The notes: generated from the sequence alone by a model not told the origin. A stretch of DNA of 64,000 nt from Halobiforma lacisalsi AJ5 (GCF_000226975.2 NZ_CP019285.1:1-64000), one strand, 5' to 3'; shown: positions 1-10,600, counted from the first letter of the stretch. Made by a program: numbers and translations.

Positions 1-79
1 GGGAGTTGTCAGGAACGACTATTAAGGGTTGCCGAAGCGGAAGGGAAAGACCGAATTCGGGTGTTGCCGGGAGTCTGGT

Positions 80-121
80 AGTCGGCGATCGGTGGTCGGC
101 AGTCGGCAGTCGGCAGTCGTC
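80..121. repeat. Short heptamer repeat upstream of the ThDP enzyme gene
   Basis: The heptamer AGTCGGC occurs at 80-86 and, back to back, at 101-107 and 108-114, followed by a degraded copy at 115-121. The stretch is simple sequence in a non-coding leader. No function is visible. The open frame that runs through it lacks haloarchaeal protein character, so it is not counted as coding. Confidence 0.6.
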
Positions 122-197
122 GCTCCGTCGCTTCTCCTTTCCCCGTGAGCGGAACGGTATCCTCAAGCTTTACGCTGTCTCCGCAATATTGGCCGGT

Positions 198-1859
198 ATG
201 CAGGTAAACGAGGCCGTCATCGACTGCCTGGTGGACAACGGCATCGACACGCTGTTCGGCATCCCCGGAAAGCAGACCCTCCCGTTGAACGAGTCCATCG
301 GCGAACGGGACGACATCGAGTTCGTGATGGCCCGCCACGAGACCGCGGTCTCTCACCAGGCGTGGGGCTACGCCGAGACGAGCGGCGAGATGGCTGCGAC
401 GGTCGTCATCCCCGGCCCCGGAGACATGAACGCGATGAACGGCCTGAAGAACGCGAAAAACGACTGCACGCCGATGCTCCATCTCGCCGTCGAGACCGAA
501 CCCGAGATCCGGGGCGGCGACGGCATCCACGAGACGCCGCCCGACACCTACGACAACGTCGTCAAGGAGAACGTCACGGTCGAGACGCCCCACAGCACGG
601 TCGCGGAACTCGAGCGAGCGATCGAGGTCGCTCGCACGCCGCCGAAGGGGCCGGTCCGGGTCGGCATTCCGAAGAACTTCCTCCCGATGGACGTGCCGCT
701 GGCCGCCTCCGGCGAGAGCGAGGGACCCGCGAACGCGCCCGGGGACGTCCCCGCGGACGACCTCGCTGCGGCGGCCGACCTCCTCGCCGACGCGGCCACA
801 CCGATTATCGTCGCCGGCGGCGGAGTGCGGTCGGCCGAGGCCGCGGACGAACTCCGGGCCGTCGCGGAACGTCTCGAGGCGCCCGTTATCACGACCTACA
901 AGGGGAAGGGTGTCTTCCCCGACGACCACGAACTGGCCGCGGGCACGCTCTGTGGCGGCACGGGCACGGCCGTCAAGGAGTGCATCGCCGAGGCGGACGC
1001 GGCACTGGGCGTCGGCACCGACTTCGACGCGGTGACGACCAAGAACTGGTCGATCGAGATCCCCGAGGACCTCGTTCACGTCACGCTCGAGGCGTCCGAC
1101 GTCGGCACCGGCTACGAGCCGACGGTCGGGATCGTCGCCGACGCCGCGAAGACGCTGGCGGCGCTCGAGGACGAACTCGCCGACCCCGACCGCGAGATCG
1201 CGAACGAGGCAGGGCTCGAGCGCGCCCGGCAGGCACGAACGGGAACCCGAGACCGGATCGCGGCCCTGCGCGAGGGCGACGAACCGCCGCTTACCACCGT
1301 CAGCGCGCTCGAGGCGCTCCGGGAGACGATCCCGCGGGACGCCGTCGTGACGGCTGACGCGGGCGGCTTTCGCCTGTGGACGCTGGTCGCGTTCGAGGCG
1401 TACGACCCCCGGGACTACGTCAATCCCGGCTCGTGGGCGACGATGGGGACCGGCGTCCCGTCGGCGATCGGGGCGGCCGTCGCGAACCCCGACCAGGACG
1501 TCGTCGCGCTCACCGGCGACGGCGGGCTAATGATGTGTGTTCACGAACTGCATACGATCGCCGAGGAAGACGTAGACGTCACCGTAGTCGTCCTCAACAA
1601 CAGCGACTACGCGATCATCAGCGAGGAGGCCGAGCGCAGCTACCGGATGGACCCCGGCGAGTACGGCTGGACGGACGTGCCGATCGACTTCGTCGCCGTC
1701 GCCGACGGGATGGGTCTCGAGACGATGCGCGCGGAGACCCCCGACGGGATCGCCACGACGGTCGGCGAAGCCCTCGAGCGCGACGGGCCGACGCTGGTGG
1801 AGGTGCCGACGGATCCCCTCGAGCCCCAGGCGAGCGTCTGGATGAACGCGGACGAGTGA
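198..1859 (+). CDS. Thiamine diphosphate-dependent enzyme (acetolactate synthase / decarboxylase-like)
   Basis: Predicted 553 aa cytoplasmic enzyme with the three-domain layout of the acetolactate synthase/2-oxoacid decarboxylase superfamily. The N-terminal Pyr domain carries the likely catalytic Glu48 in ARHETA. A central domain follows, then a C-terminal PP domain with the ThDP/Mg motif starting GDGG at 440 and ending NN at 467-468. The open frame extends to base 6, but its first 64 codons are Arg/Ser-rich and unlike the rest. ATG 198 starts where family similarity begins and has an AT-rich CTTTAC stretch about 28 nt upstream. Substrate is unknown: acetolactate synthase, sulfopyruvate-type decarboxylase and carboligase functions are all possible. 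The MFS transporter and IclR regulator downstream suggest a catabolic or uptake role (inference). Confidence 0.85.
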   Translation: MQVNEAVIDCLVDNGIDTLFGIPGKQTLPLNESIGERDDIEFVMARHETAVSHQAWGYAETSGEMAATVVIPGPGDMNAMNGLKNAKNDCTPMLHLAVETEPEIRGGDGIHETPPDTYDNVVKENVTVETPHSTVAELERAIEVARTPPKGPVRVGIPKNFLPMDVPLAASGESEGPANAPGDVPADDLAAAADLLADAATPIIVAGGGVRSAEAADELRAVAERLEAPVITTYKGKGVFPDDHELAAGTLCGGTGTAVKECIAEADAALGVGTDFDAVTTKNWSIEIPEDLVHVTLEASDVGTGYEPTVGIVADAAKTLAALEDELADPDREIANEAGLERARQARTGTRDRIAALREGDEPPLTTVSALEALRETIPRDAVVTADAGGFRLWTLVAFEAYDPRDYVNPGSWATMGTGVPSAIGAAVANPDQDVVALTGDGGLMMCVHELHTIAEEDVDVTVVVLNNSDYAIISEEAERSYRMDPGEYGWTDVPIDFVAVADGMGLETMRAETPDGIATTVGEALERDGPTLVEVPTDPLEPQASVWMNADE

Positions 1860-1987
1860 CGGCTCGGCGGCGCTGACACGACCCCTCGTCGATCGAACGA
1901 TCCCGACGATACCGCCCAATTCTGCCGGTTTCGGCCGTCTGGAGTTAGCAATCGTTATGCGGGAGGGTCTCCGTCTGTCCGACACGC

Positions 1988-3274
1988 ATGAGCACGGAGC
2001 AGTCGGGCGGGATGAACGACAACGACAGATCCATCACGGGATTCGTGATGATCTCTCACGCCGTCGTCCACACCTACGAGCTCTCTATTCCGATCCTGAT
2101 GGTGATCTGGCTGACCGAGTTCGACGTGACGACAGCGGTGCTCGGCACTGCGGTCGCGATCGGATACGGGCTGTTCGGCCTCGGGGCCTTGCCTGCAGGT
2201 GTCCTCGCCGACAAGTTCGGCTCTCGAGAACTCGTCCTGGCCTGTCTCGCCGGTATGGGCGGCTCCTTCCTCCTGTTGGGTGCCGCACAGGGAATCGTGA
2301 CGATCACGATCGCGCTCTGTCTCTGGGGCGTCGCCGCCAGCATCTACCACCCCGCGGGCCTCTCGCTGATCTCGACCGGCGTCGAGCAGCGCGGCACCGG
2401 CTTCGCCTATCACGGGATGGCCGGCAACTTCGGCATCGCGTTCGGGCCGCTGATCACCGCCGTCCTCCTGCTTTTCTTCGACTGGCGGCTCGTCACGGGC
2501 CTGCTCGTCCTGCCGGCGGTGATCGCGATTGCGTACGCGGTCACCGCGAGTTTCGACGAGACCGCGGCCGTCCGTGCCGACGGGGGTGCGGACGCCGACG
2601 CCGGGGACGGGGACGGGGGCCCGACCTCGCTGGCCGGCTTCATCGAGGACACCCGCACGCTGTTTACCTTCGGCTTCACGATCGCGATCTTCATCGTGAT
2701 GATGAACGGGCTGTTCTACCGGGGCACGCTGACTTTCCTGCCGGACGTACTGAGCGGCTTCATGCCGGACGTCGCCGATCAGCTCCAGCTATTCGACCCC
2801 GACAGTCCGATGGCCGAGGAGTTCGATCCCGCGTCGTACCTCTACGCCGGCCTGCTGATGGTCGGGATGGCCGGCCAGTTCGTCGGCGGGAAGCTGACCG
2901 ACCGGATCCCGACGGAGACCGGCCTCGTGGCGATCTTCGGATCGCTGGCCGTCGTGGCCCTCCTCTTCGTCCCCGCGGCCGAAGCCGGGCTGGCCTCGCT
3001 GCTCGTCGTCAGCGTGCTGCTCGGGTTCTTCCTCTTTGCCCTGCAGCCGATGTACCAGGCGACGATCGCCGAGTACAGCCCGCCGGGTGACCGGGGGCTC
3101 TCCTACGGCTACACCTACCTCGGGACCTTCGGCATCGGCGCCGCCGGCGCGGCGATCACCGGTTACCTCCTCGAGATCACGTCGATCGCGGGAACGTTTG
3201 CCGGACTTGCGGCGTTCCCGGCAGTCGGCGCCGTGCTGGCGGTCGTGCTGTACCGGTACGGCGAACGACCCTGA
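1988..3274 (+). CDS. MFS transporter
   Basis: Predicted 428 aa integral membrane protein of the major facilitator superfamily. About twelve hydrophobic segments are visible. The motif-A-like loop AGVLADKFGSRE follows the second or third segment, and a hydrophilic, Asp/Gly-rich loop at about 195-215 separates the two halves. A second MFS-like loop, FVGGKLTDRIP, lies in the C-terminal half. The start ATG follows a GTTATG box at about -30. The gene lies 128 bp after the ThDP enzyme and 84 bp before the IclR regulator, all on the same strand, so the three may concern one substrate (inference). Substrate is not predictable from sequence. Confidence 0.88.
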   Translation: MSTEQSGGMNDNDRSITGFVMISHAVVHTYELSIPILMVIWLTEFDVTTAVLGTAVAIGYGLFGLGALPAGVLADKFGSRELVLACLAGMGGSFLLLGAAQGIVTITIALCLWGVAASIYHPAGLSLISTGVEQRGTGFAYHGMAGNFGIAFGPLITAVLLLFFDWRLVTGLLVLPAVIAIAYAVTASFDETAAVRADGGADADAGDGDGGPTSLAGFIEDTRTLFTFGFTIAIFIVMMNGLFYRGTLTFLPDVLSGFMPDVADQLQLFDPDSPMAEEFDPASYLYAGLLMVGMAGQFVGGKLTDRIPTETGLVAIFGSLAVVALLFVPAAEAGLASLLVVSVLLGFFLFALQPMYQATIAEYSPPGDRGLSYGYTYLGTFGIGAAGAAITGYLLEITSIAGTFAGLAAFPAVGAVLAVVLYRYGERP

Positions 3275-3358
3275 TCCGGCCGCCGACCGTTTCGCCCCCT
3301 TTCGTTCGAGCGGGCCGGCTTCCAAAAGGGATATCCCGAACCCGGTGTCTCCACCGGT

Positions 3359-4156
3359 ATGGGACCGAACAGCGGGTCGGACGAGGGACCAGGGTCCGAC
3401 TCGAACGCCGGATCGGGCATCAAGGCCACCGAGACCACCTTCGCCATCGTCGACGCCCTCGCCGACCGCGGGCGGGCGCGCCTGACCGAGATCGCCGACG
3501 CCGTCGACGTCGCCAACAGCACGGCTTCGGACCATCTCCGGACACTGCGCGACCACGGCTACGTCGTCGCCGAGGAGGACGGCTACCGGCTCAGCCTCAA
3601 ATTCATGGACACGGGCGAGCGGGCGAAACGGCACTACCGCGACCTGCTCGAGGCCGCGGATCCCGTCCTCGAGCAACTCGTCGCGGAGACGGGCGAGACG
3701 GTCAACCTCGTGGCCGAGGAGAACGGCCGCGGAGTCTACGTGGACCGACGCGTGGGCGAACGCGGCGTCCCGACGGACTCCTGGGTCGGCAGAGGGAAGC
3801 CGTTACACACGATTTCGGCTGGCAAGGCCATCCTTGCGGAACTTCCCGGGGAACGGCGCGCGGAACTTCTCGAGGGCGGCCTCGCTGCCGTCTCCGATCG
3901 GACGACCACGTCGCGGGACGACCTCGAGGACGAACTCGCCGCGGTCCGCGAGGAGGGCGTCGCGTTCAACGACCGGGAGTCCCACGAGCGGATCCGCGCC
4001 GTCGGGGCGCCGATCGTCCTCGAGGGCGACGTCTACGGGGCCGTCTCCGTCGCGGGACCGGCGAAGCGGCTCACCGGCTCCTACTTCCGGGAGGAGATCC
4101 CGGACCTGCTGTTGGGGGCGGTCAACGAAATCGAACTCAAACTCGCCTACCGGTGA
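3359..4156 (+). CDS. IclR-family transcriptional regulator
   Basis: Predicted 265 aa DNA-binding regulator. After an acidic, Gly/Ser-rich N-terminal tail (about 1-20) comes a winged helix-turn-helix (about 21-75: IKATETTFAIVDALADRG, then LTEIADAVDVANSTASDHL). The IclR effector-binding domain (about 80-260) includes the typical stretch GRGKPLHTISAGKAILAEL, a GVAFNDRESHE segment and a final ELKLAYR. Length and order match the family. A GGATATCC box centred near 3332 is 27 nt before the ATG, which supports a leaderless transcript starting here. It probably controls the adjacent transporter and ThDP enzyme, though targets cannot be read from the sequence. Confidence 0.92.
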   Translation: MGPNSGSDEGPGSDSNAGSGIKATETTFAIVDALADRGRARLTEIADAVDVANSTASDHLRTLRDHGYVVAEEDGYRLSLKFMDTGERAKRHYRDLLEAADPVLEQLVAETGETVNLVAEENGRGVYVDRRVGERGVPTDSWVGRGKPLHTISAGKAILAELPGERRAELLEGGLAAVSDRTTTSRDDLEDELAAVREEGVAFNDRESHERIRAVGAPIVLEGDVYGAVSVAGPAKRLTGSYFREEIPDLLLGAVNEIELKLAYR

Positions 4157-4173
4157 GGTTCCGTCGCCGTACG

Positions 4174-4181
4174 TTTAAATA
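4174..4181 (+). promoter_or_regulatory. TATA box of the AddAB-like operon
   Basis: TTTAAATA at 4174-4181 is a strong archaeal TATA-box match in the 54-bp gap before the 761-codon gene. A start about 25 nt downstream would fall near 4203, giving a leader of only a few nucleotides before ATG 4211. Confidence 0.65.
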
Positions 4182-4188
4182 CCTATTC

Positions 4189-4202
4189 CACCCTACAGGG
4201 TG
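4189..4202. promoter_or_regulatory. Palindrome at the predicted transcription start of the AddAB-like operon
   Basis: CACCCT-AC-AGGGTG forms perfect 6-bp arms around a 2-nt centre. It lies between the TATA box (4174-4181) and the ATG (4211), where a bound repressor would block initiation. A candidate operator; no protein is known to bind it. Confidence 0.5.
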
Positions 4203-4210
4203 ACGTATCG

Positions 4211-6496
4211 ATGCCGACCGAGTTTCCCCTCGAGGGCGTCTGCAGGCTTCGGCCGGTCCCCGGCACCGGGAGCACGCCACTCGAGGACGTCGCCCGCGAG
4301 TACGCCGCCCTCGCCGAGGAGCACGGCCCCCGAAACGTCCTGGTCCTGAAACGTCACCCCTCGGGGCTGGAGTCGGTTCGCCGCCGCCTCGCCGGGGTCT
4401 ACGCCGCTGACGGTCCCAGTTCGCCCCGCGTCGAGTCGGTGCCGGAACACGCCTCGAAGGTCCTGGAAGAGTACGACCCGACCCTCGACCGACTCGAGTA
4501 CGAGGAGCGTATCGAACTCGTCTCGCTCGTGATCGAGGGCGCGAGCCGGGACGTACCGGATTACCTCCGGCGGGCCGCGCGACGGGAGAGTTTCGCCCGC
4601 GACGTCGGGCAGTTGCTGCTCGCGGCGACCCGACAGCGGGTTCGACTCGAGGACGTGCCCGAAGCGGAGAGTGCGGACAGCGCCGGGAACGCCCAACGGA
4701 GCCGAATCGACGACTGCCTCGCCTTCCTCTACGCGATGAACGACCGGTTCCACGACGAACTCGAGGACCGCGGCTACGTCGAGCGGGCGGACGTGATCCC
4801 GCGGGCGCTCTCGCTGCTCGAGGACGACGCCGACGGCCTTCGGTCACGCGTGACCGACTCGTTCGACGCCGTGCTCGCCGTCGAGTTCGAGGAGTTCCGT
4901 CGACTCGACCGGCGCTACCTCGGGGCGCTGACGGCCGACGCCGACCTGGTCTGTCTCGGGGAAGGCCACGCCAGCGTCGAGCGCACCCGCGTCGAACCGG
5001 GTCGGGTCACGGACGTCGTCGACGCCGAACCAGGGCTCGCCCTCGAGCGGATCGATTCTCGCCCCGACGGTGCTGCCGACCGACCGCCCCACGCCGAACT
5101 CGTTCGCTTTCTCGCGACCGGCGAGCCGCCGGACCTCGAGGCCGGGGACGAGGACGAGCCGATCGGTCGCGCTCGGCGGATTCGGGCCCGCACGCCCCGC
5201 GAACAGGTCCGTGCCGTCGCCACGGAGATCGGGGCGCTCGAGGACCGCCACGACTGGAGCTACGACGCCTTCGCCGTCGCCGTCCCGTCGATCGAGCGCG
5301 TGCCGGAGACCAGGCGACGGCTTCGGGAGGCCGGGATCCCGACCGCGACGATCGGCACGCCCTCCCTCGCGGAGGATCCGGCGGTCAACGAACTCTACGC
5401 GTTCGTCACGCTCCAGTGCGAGCGGTCGCGGGAGGGCGGTCTCGCGTCCGGGGCCGCGAGCGGGGCCGAAGCCGAGGACGATGGCCCCCGCCCCCGAACC
5501 GAGTACGACCGGGAGGCCGCCCTCGAGCGCCTGCGAGCCCGGGTCGACGGCTTCTCACCGGACCTGCTCGAGGCCTGTGCGGACGCGAGCGTCGCCCGCT
5601 CGCTCCGGCGGTGGATCCGCCGGACGGACCTCAAGGGCCGGATCGCGGCCGGAGAGGAGTGGGTCGACGCCCGCGAGCAGTACGAGGGGATCCGCCGCGT
5701 CCTCGAGATCGCCGACTTCGTCGAGGACACGGACCTCGTCGCGCCGGACTGGGACGGGCTGCGCCGGATGCTCCGGCGGACGATCCAGTACGACGCGCCC
5801 TACGTCCATTCGGTCGAAACGCAGCCGCCGACCGGCGGCGTCACGGTCTGTGCCGTCGACGACCTCAAGTACGACCCGCGGGCGGTCGTCTTCCTGCTCG
5901 ACCTCGTCGACGACACATACCCCGGCGAGCAGTTCCTCACGCAACTGTTTCCCTCGACCTGGCTCCGCGAGTCGTCGTCGTACCCAGCCGTCACCGGGCC
6001 ATCGGCCGGGACCGTCGCCGAGACGTTCGCCCCGGTCGACGGGCCGGACGCGGTCGGCGACCCCTTCGACGCCTACCACGCCCAGCGGGCCCGTAGACGG
6101 CTCGCACTCGGCGCCCGGGCCGCGACGCGTCGCCTGTACTGTTGCTCCTACGAGCGCGGCTCCGGCGGCCTGCGCCGCAGCTACGACGAATCCCGATACC
6201 TGAAACTGATCGAGTCGACCCCCGGGCTGGCGCTCGAGGACGTCGCAACCGAATCGAACGCGGCCATCTACGGCGAGAGCAACGCCGTCGAGGCCCTGCT
6301 CGACCAGCCCCGCGGGGAACTCGAGCGGGTGCTCCGGGAGGCCAGCACCGGCGGCGAGGCGGACCTCGCGGCGACCGAGGAGCTGTTCGAGGAGATCGCG
6401 CTCGTCCTCGAGGAGGGTGACGTCGACGAAGAACTCGCCGAGGCGGTCCGCTCGCAGTTCGAGTTCGCGGCCGGGGAGGTGGTGCGGCGTGACTGA
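4211..6496 (+). CDS. AddB/RecC-like helicase-fold protein with degenerate P-loop
   Basis: Predicted 761 aa acidic protein, first gene of a three-gene overlapping operon. Its N-terminus (about 12-50) aligns by eye with a UvrD-type Walker A region but reads PGTGSTPL (17-24) where GxGKT would be needed, so the P-loop Lys is missing. Later segments still look like SF1 helicase/AddB folds: EERIELVSLVIEG, a VEFEEFRRLDRRYLGAL block, RARTPREQVRAVATEIGAL followed by AGIPTATIGTPSLAEDPAV, and a conserved FLLDLVDDTYPGEQF stretch. No nuclease motif is seen. It ends 8 nt inside the next gene. I infer a non-catalytic, RecC-like scaffold or DNA-scanning subunit. Homology to AddB is by pattern only and needs structure comparison. 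Confidence 0.6.
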   Translation: MPTEFPLEGVCRLRPVPGTGSTPLEDVAREYAALAEEHGPRNVLVLKRHPSGLESVRRRLAGVYAADGPSSPRVESVPEHASKVLEEYDPTLDRLEYEERIELVSLVIEGASRDVPDYLRRAARRESFARDVGQLLLAATRQRVRLEDVPEAESADSAGNAQRSRIDDCLAFLYAMNDRFHDELEDRGYVERADVIPRALSLLEDDADGLRSRVTDSFDAVLAVEFEEFRRLDRRYLGALTADADLVCLGEGHASVERTRVEPGRVTDVVDAEPGLALERIDSRPDGAADRPPHAELVRFLATGEPPDLEAGDEDEPIGRARRIRARTPREQVRAVATEIGALEDRHDWSYDAFAVAVPSIERVPETRRRLREAGIPTATIGTPSLAEDPAVNELYAFVTLQCERSREGGLASGAASGAEAEDDGPRPRTEYDREAALERLRARVDGFSPDLLEACADASVARSLRRWIRRTDLKGRIAAGEEWVDAREQYEGIRRVLEIADFVEDTDLVAPDWDGLRRMLRRTIQYDAPYVHSVETQPPTGGVTVCAVDDLKYDPRAVVFLLDLVDDTYPGEQFLTQLFPSTWLRESSSYPAVTGPSAGTVAETFAPVDGPDAVGDPFDAYHAQRARRRLALGARAATRRLYCCSYERGSGGLRRSYDESRYLKLIESTPGLALEDVATESNAAIYGESNAVEALLDQPRGELERVLREASTGGEADLAATEELFEEIALVLEEGDVDEELAEAVRSQFEFAAGEVVRRD

Positions 6497-7604
6497 CCGG
6501 GCACCCGGTTCCGACCGGGACGCCGAAACGACCCCCGACTCGATCTCCGTCGAGGGCCTTCGGACCTACCTCCAGTGTCCGCGACGGTACGAGTTCGCCC
6601 ACGTCGACGGCCTCGAGGGCGAGGAGACCGACAGGGAGGACGAGTCCACGGTCGACCGCGTCGCGCTCCTGCGGCGGGCGCTCTGTGACGCGCTCGCGGA
6701 GGCGGCCGGCGACGTCGACCCCGAAACGCTGGCCGAACGCGCCACGCGACGGCTGGCGACGCTGTGGGACGACCACGACGAGCACTTCCACTCCCGGGCC
6801 CAGCGACGTCACGAGCGCCGCGTCCTCGAGGCGACGCTCGAGGCGTACGTCGACCGCGTCGGAGCCGACCACGCGGCCGGCATCGCTCGGCTCGAGGACG
6901 AGCGGGAAGCGGACCGGCCGCTCGTCGGCCCGGATCTCGAACTCTCGACGACGGTGCAATCCTCGAGCGGGGGCCCCGAGGGCGGGTCGGGTGCGGGTGA
7001 AAGCGAGGCCGACGCCGACCTCGCCCCCGTCACCCTCGAGGCCCCCGTCGACTACGTCTACGCCGACGGCTCGTCGCTGGTCGCCGTGCGGTTCGTCCCG
7101 ACGCTGTGGCCGCTCAGCTACCTGCGGTACCGTTCGGACTGGGAGCGCGTCGAGGATCGGTTCGTCGACCACTTCGATCCCGAAGCCGACGCGTTCGACC
7201 CCGGGCCGGCTGCCGCCTTGCTCGAGACGGCCGTGATCCTCGACGGCCTCCGGAACTACCGGGACCGGCTCGGGCTGACAGAGCGGACCTGTCGGTACGT
7301 CCAGATTCCGCTTGCCGACCGGTCGAACGCCTCGATCAACTGGGTGAGAGAGACCGTCGAGACCGACATCGAGGTCGTCGACCTTACCGACGTCTACGTC
7401 GACCACCACACGTTCGGGATGACCCACGAACACCGCAACGAGACCGTCGACGGACGGCTCGAGTCGGTCGTCGACCGGGTCCGGGCGGGCGCGTTCGACC
7501 CGGGCGAGCGGTGGGCGGACGTCCGCGACGAGGAGTGCCCCGACTGCGAGTACCGGGTCTGCTGTGGCGACTACCTCGAGACGGAGGTGGGGTTCGATGC
7601 CTGA
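6489..7604 (+). CDS. PD-(D/E)XK / Cas4-AddB-type Fe-S nuclease-like protein, probably inactive
   Basis: Predicted 371 aa from GTG 6489, which overlaps the upstream stop by 8 nt; the frame further upstream lies inside the preceding gene. It has the cysteine layout of AddB/Cas4/Dna2 iron-sulfur nucleases: Cys30 in YLQCPRRYEF and a C-terminal group Cys350, Cys353, Cys358, Cys359, which can be read as CxxCx5C. The expected catalytic strand is present as PVDYVYADGSSLVAVRF, so the first Asp is kept but the DxK position reads VRF. The fold and cluster may therefore be kept without nuclease activity. It looks like the C-terminal half of AddB encoded as a separate protein. The stop overlaps the helicase start by 8 nt, indicating translational coupling. 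Confidence 0.68.
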   Translation: MTDRAPGSDRDAETTPDSISVEGLRTYLQCPRRYEFAHVDGLEGEETDREDESTVDRVALLRRALCDALAEAAGDVDPETLAERATRRLATLWDDHDEHFHSRAQRRHERRVLEATLEAYVDRVGADHAAGIARLEDEREADRPLVGPDLELSTTVQSSSGGPEGGSGAGESEADADLAPVTLEAPVDYVYADGSSLVAVRFVPTLWPLSYLRYRSDWERVEDRFVDHFDPEADAFDPGPAAALLETAVILDGLRNYRDRLGLTERTCRYVQIPLADRSNASINWVRETVETDIEVVDLTDVYVDHHTFGMTHEHRNETVDGRLESVVDRVRAGAFDPGERWADVRDEECPDCEYRVCCGDYLETEVGFDA

Positions 7605-10600
7605 GCGAGCGGATGGGACGGACCGCTCGAGCCCGAAGACGACCGACGACGTCGCCGACCTGCTCGCGGGCGACGGCGACCTCGAGCCCCGGGGCAACCA
7701 GACGGCGGTCATCGAGAGTACGGCCGCCTGTACCTCCGTCGACGCGGGGGCCGGAACCGGGAAGACGACCACGATGCTCATGCGGATCGAGCGCGCCATC
7801 GAGGGCGGCGAGGTCGACCCCGACGACGTGCTGGTGTTGACCTTCGCGAACGAGGCCGCGGGCAACATCCGGGACGCGGTGACCGAGCGACTCGACCCCG
7901 ACGCGGCCGCGGCGATCGACGTCTACACCTACCACTCGTTCTGTCACCGGCTGGTCCGGGAGTACGCCTACTACCTCGGCTACGATCCGGAGTTCGACGT
8001 CGTCACCGACCGCAAGCGCCGGCGGATCGTCGGCCGCCTGCTCGCGGAGAACGACTACGGCTTCGCGGCCGCCACCGGCGACGGCTCGCCCGCGGAACTC
8101 ACCCGCGAGGTCGACGGGTTCATCCAGGAGATGAGCCAGGAGGACGTCGACCCCGACGAACTCCGCGAGCGACTGCCCGACGTCCGCACCCTCGAGTTGT
8201 GCACCGAGTTCGTCCTCTGGCTCGAGCGCCGGGCGAACGCGGACCTCTCGTTCGACGCCGAGGCGCTCCGGTACTTCAACGAACCCGACCACCTCGAGGA
8301 AGCGACGAAGTCGCTGGTCGACTACGGGAAACTGATCCAGTACTGCCGCGAGAAGATCGAGGAGTCGCCGGCGTTCACCGAGGACGCGGTCGTCCGCGAC
8401 GTCGACCGCTACCTCGAGGTCCTCCAGGACTGCGTGACCAGGACGATCGAGGCACTCTCGCTCGAGGAGCCCGAGACGAAACAGCTCCCGCGGGCGCTGT
8501 TCTGCAACGCCATCCGACGGGACGCCACCGAACGGCTCGAGCAGAGCCCGTTCGGGCGGCTGAAACACTACGTCGAGTTCCTCCGGCTCGCGCGCCACTA
8601 CGCCGACGTCTACGCGGACTACCACGAGGCGCTCGCGGATCGCGGCGCGCTCGATTTCGACGAACTCGTCCGGACGGCGACGGACCTGCTCGCGGACGAG
8701 GCCGTCGCCGACGGGATCGCCGGCCGCTGGGCCCAGGTCTACTGCGACGAGTTTCAGGACACCGACGGTACCCAGTTTTCCCTGCTCACCGAACTGACCC
8801 GCGGACCGGACCGCCCGTCGCTGTTCGCGATCGGCGACAAGGATCAGGCGATCTACGGCTGGCGGGGCACCGACCGGAAGGGGCTCGACCGGCTCGAGGC
8901 GGTCTACGACGACCACGAGGCGGTCGAACTCGGGCTCAACTTCCGCTCGCGACAGGAGATCCTCGACCTCGCGAACCGCTGTGAGTACGGCCACCAGTCC
9001 TCGAAGACGCTGCGCGAGGACGGGCGGACCAGGGGTGAGTACGCGGACTACGAGGGGTACGAGTACGCGGACGACGGAGACGGGGACGGCGAACCCGAAA
9101 CTGAACCCCCCTTCGACCACGTCGTCAAGGTCGAGAGCGACGAGATCGAACGCCCGACGGCCGAGCAGGTCGCGACGACCGTTTCGCGGCTGCTCAACGG
9201 CGAAGCGGAGAACGTCCCGCGGCGACGGCTCGAGCACCTGGCCGTCGTCGTCCGGACGAACCGCCACGCCCAGGCCGTCGCCGACGCGCTCGAGGATCGA
9301 CGGATCCCCTACGAGGTGTCGGGGTCGCCGGGCGGCGAGGTGTCGCCCGGGATCCGGACGGTCCTGTCGTACCTCCGGGCGCTCGTGGATCCGGGGGCGG
9401 ACGCCCACCTCCGGCGGGCGTTGCTCTACCGGTATCGGGTCCCGGAGGACGACCTGAAAACCCTGCAGCGGTACGCTCGCGGCGAGGACCGATCGCTCCG
9501 TGATGCGGTCTTCGCGGTCGGCGACGGGGGCGACGGGGACGGGAGCGACGGCCTCGAGCACGACCGCCTGAACCACCCCGAACGGCTCGAGCGGGCCCGC
9601 GACCACCTCGCGACGCTCGACCGATATCGTCGCGTCTATCCCCTGTCGGGCTTCCTCCGTCGGTTCCGGGAGGTCACGAACCTCGAGTGGTACCTGACCG
9701 GCGACGAGCGCGCCGAGTTCGACCGGATCGAGCGGTTCGTCGAGGCCTACGACGCCGACTCCGTGTTGCGGACGCTCTCGCCCGAGTTCCTCGACGCGCT
9801 CGAGGCGACCCTCGAGGGGGGCGGGAGCGACCGCACCCGGGGCACGCGCTCGAGCGACTGCGTGGACGTGATGACGGTCCACCAGGCGAAGGGCCTGGAG
9901 TTCGACACCGTGCTCGTCCCCTACCTCTCGGACGAGGAGTGGTGCGTCGAGTCGGACTACGCCGAGCGCGCCAGGGAACGGCTGCTTGCCGCGGCGCTCG
10001 AGAACGACGACTCCCCGCTGCTCGCCGACGTCGCCGCCGAGAGCGTCGGCGAGGAGTGGCGAGTGCTCCACGTCGCGCTCACGCGGGCGGCGAACCACCT
10101 CTTCGTGTTCGGTACCGAGTACGACTACGAGGGCGACGACGGGGCCGGCGAACTCGGCGTCTCGACCGCCGACGGCTGTCTCCCGGATGCCGTTCAGTGG
10201 TCGACGGCCGGCCGCCGGATGGACCTCTGGTCGTCGCTGACCGAGAGCTTCGAGCGGGTCCGCGAGACCTACCCCGAGAGCGTCGCCGACCGCACCGACG
10301 CGCTTTCCCGCTCGAGCGGCGTCACGCCGGGGTCGATCACCTACTACGCCGACTACGAGGACCGACACGTCGAGCCCCTGCGGACGCGAGAAGCGATCGA
10401 ACGGGTCCACCGTCTGGGCCGACTGCTGCGGACGGGAACGCTCCTGCCCGCGGCCGACGCGGCGAGCTACGGGGCCCTCGAGGACGACCCCCTCCGGGTC
10501 CCCGCGGAGCGGAGCCTGTCGACGCTGACGACCGACGCCGTCCGGTTCCCGGTCGAGACGCTCGCGAACGCGACCGAGCTTCCGGTCGCGATCACCCACA

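Noticed and set aside
6-197. N-terminal extension of the ThDP enzyme to base 6
   Set aside because: The extra 64 residues are Arg/Ser/Gly-rich, include a heptamer repeat and do not resemble the family. A start at 198 matches the enzyme N-terminus and has an AT-rich box upstream.
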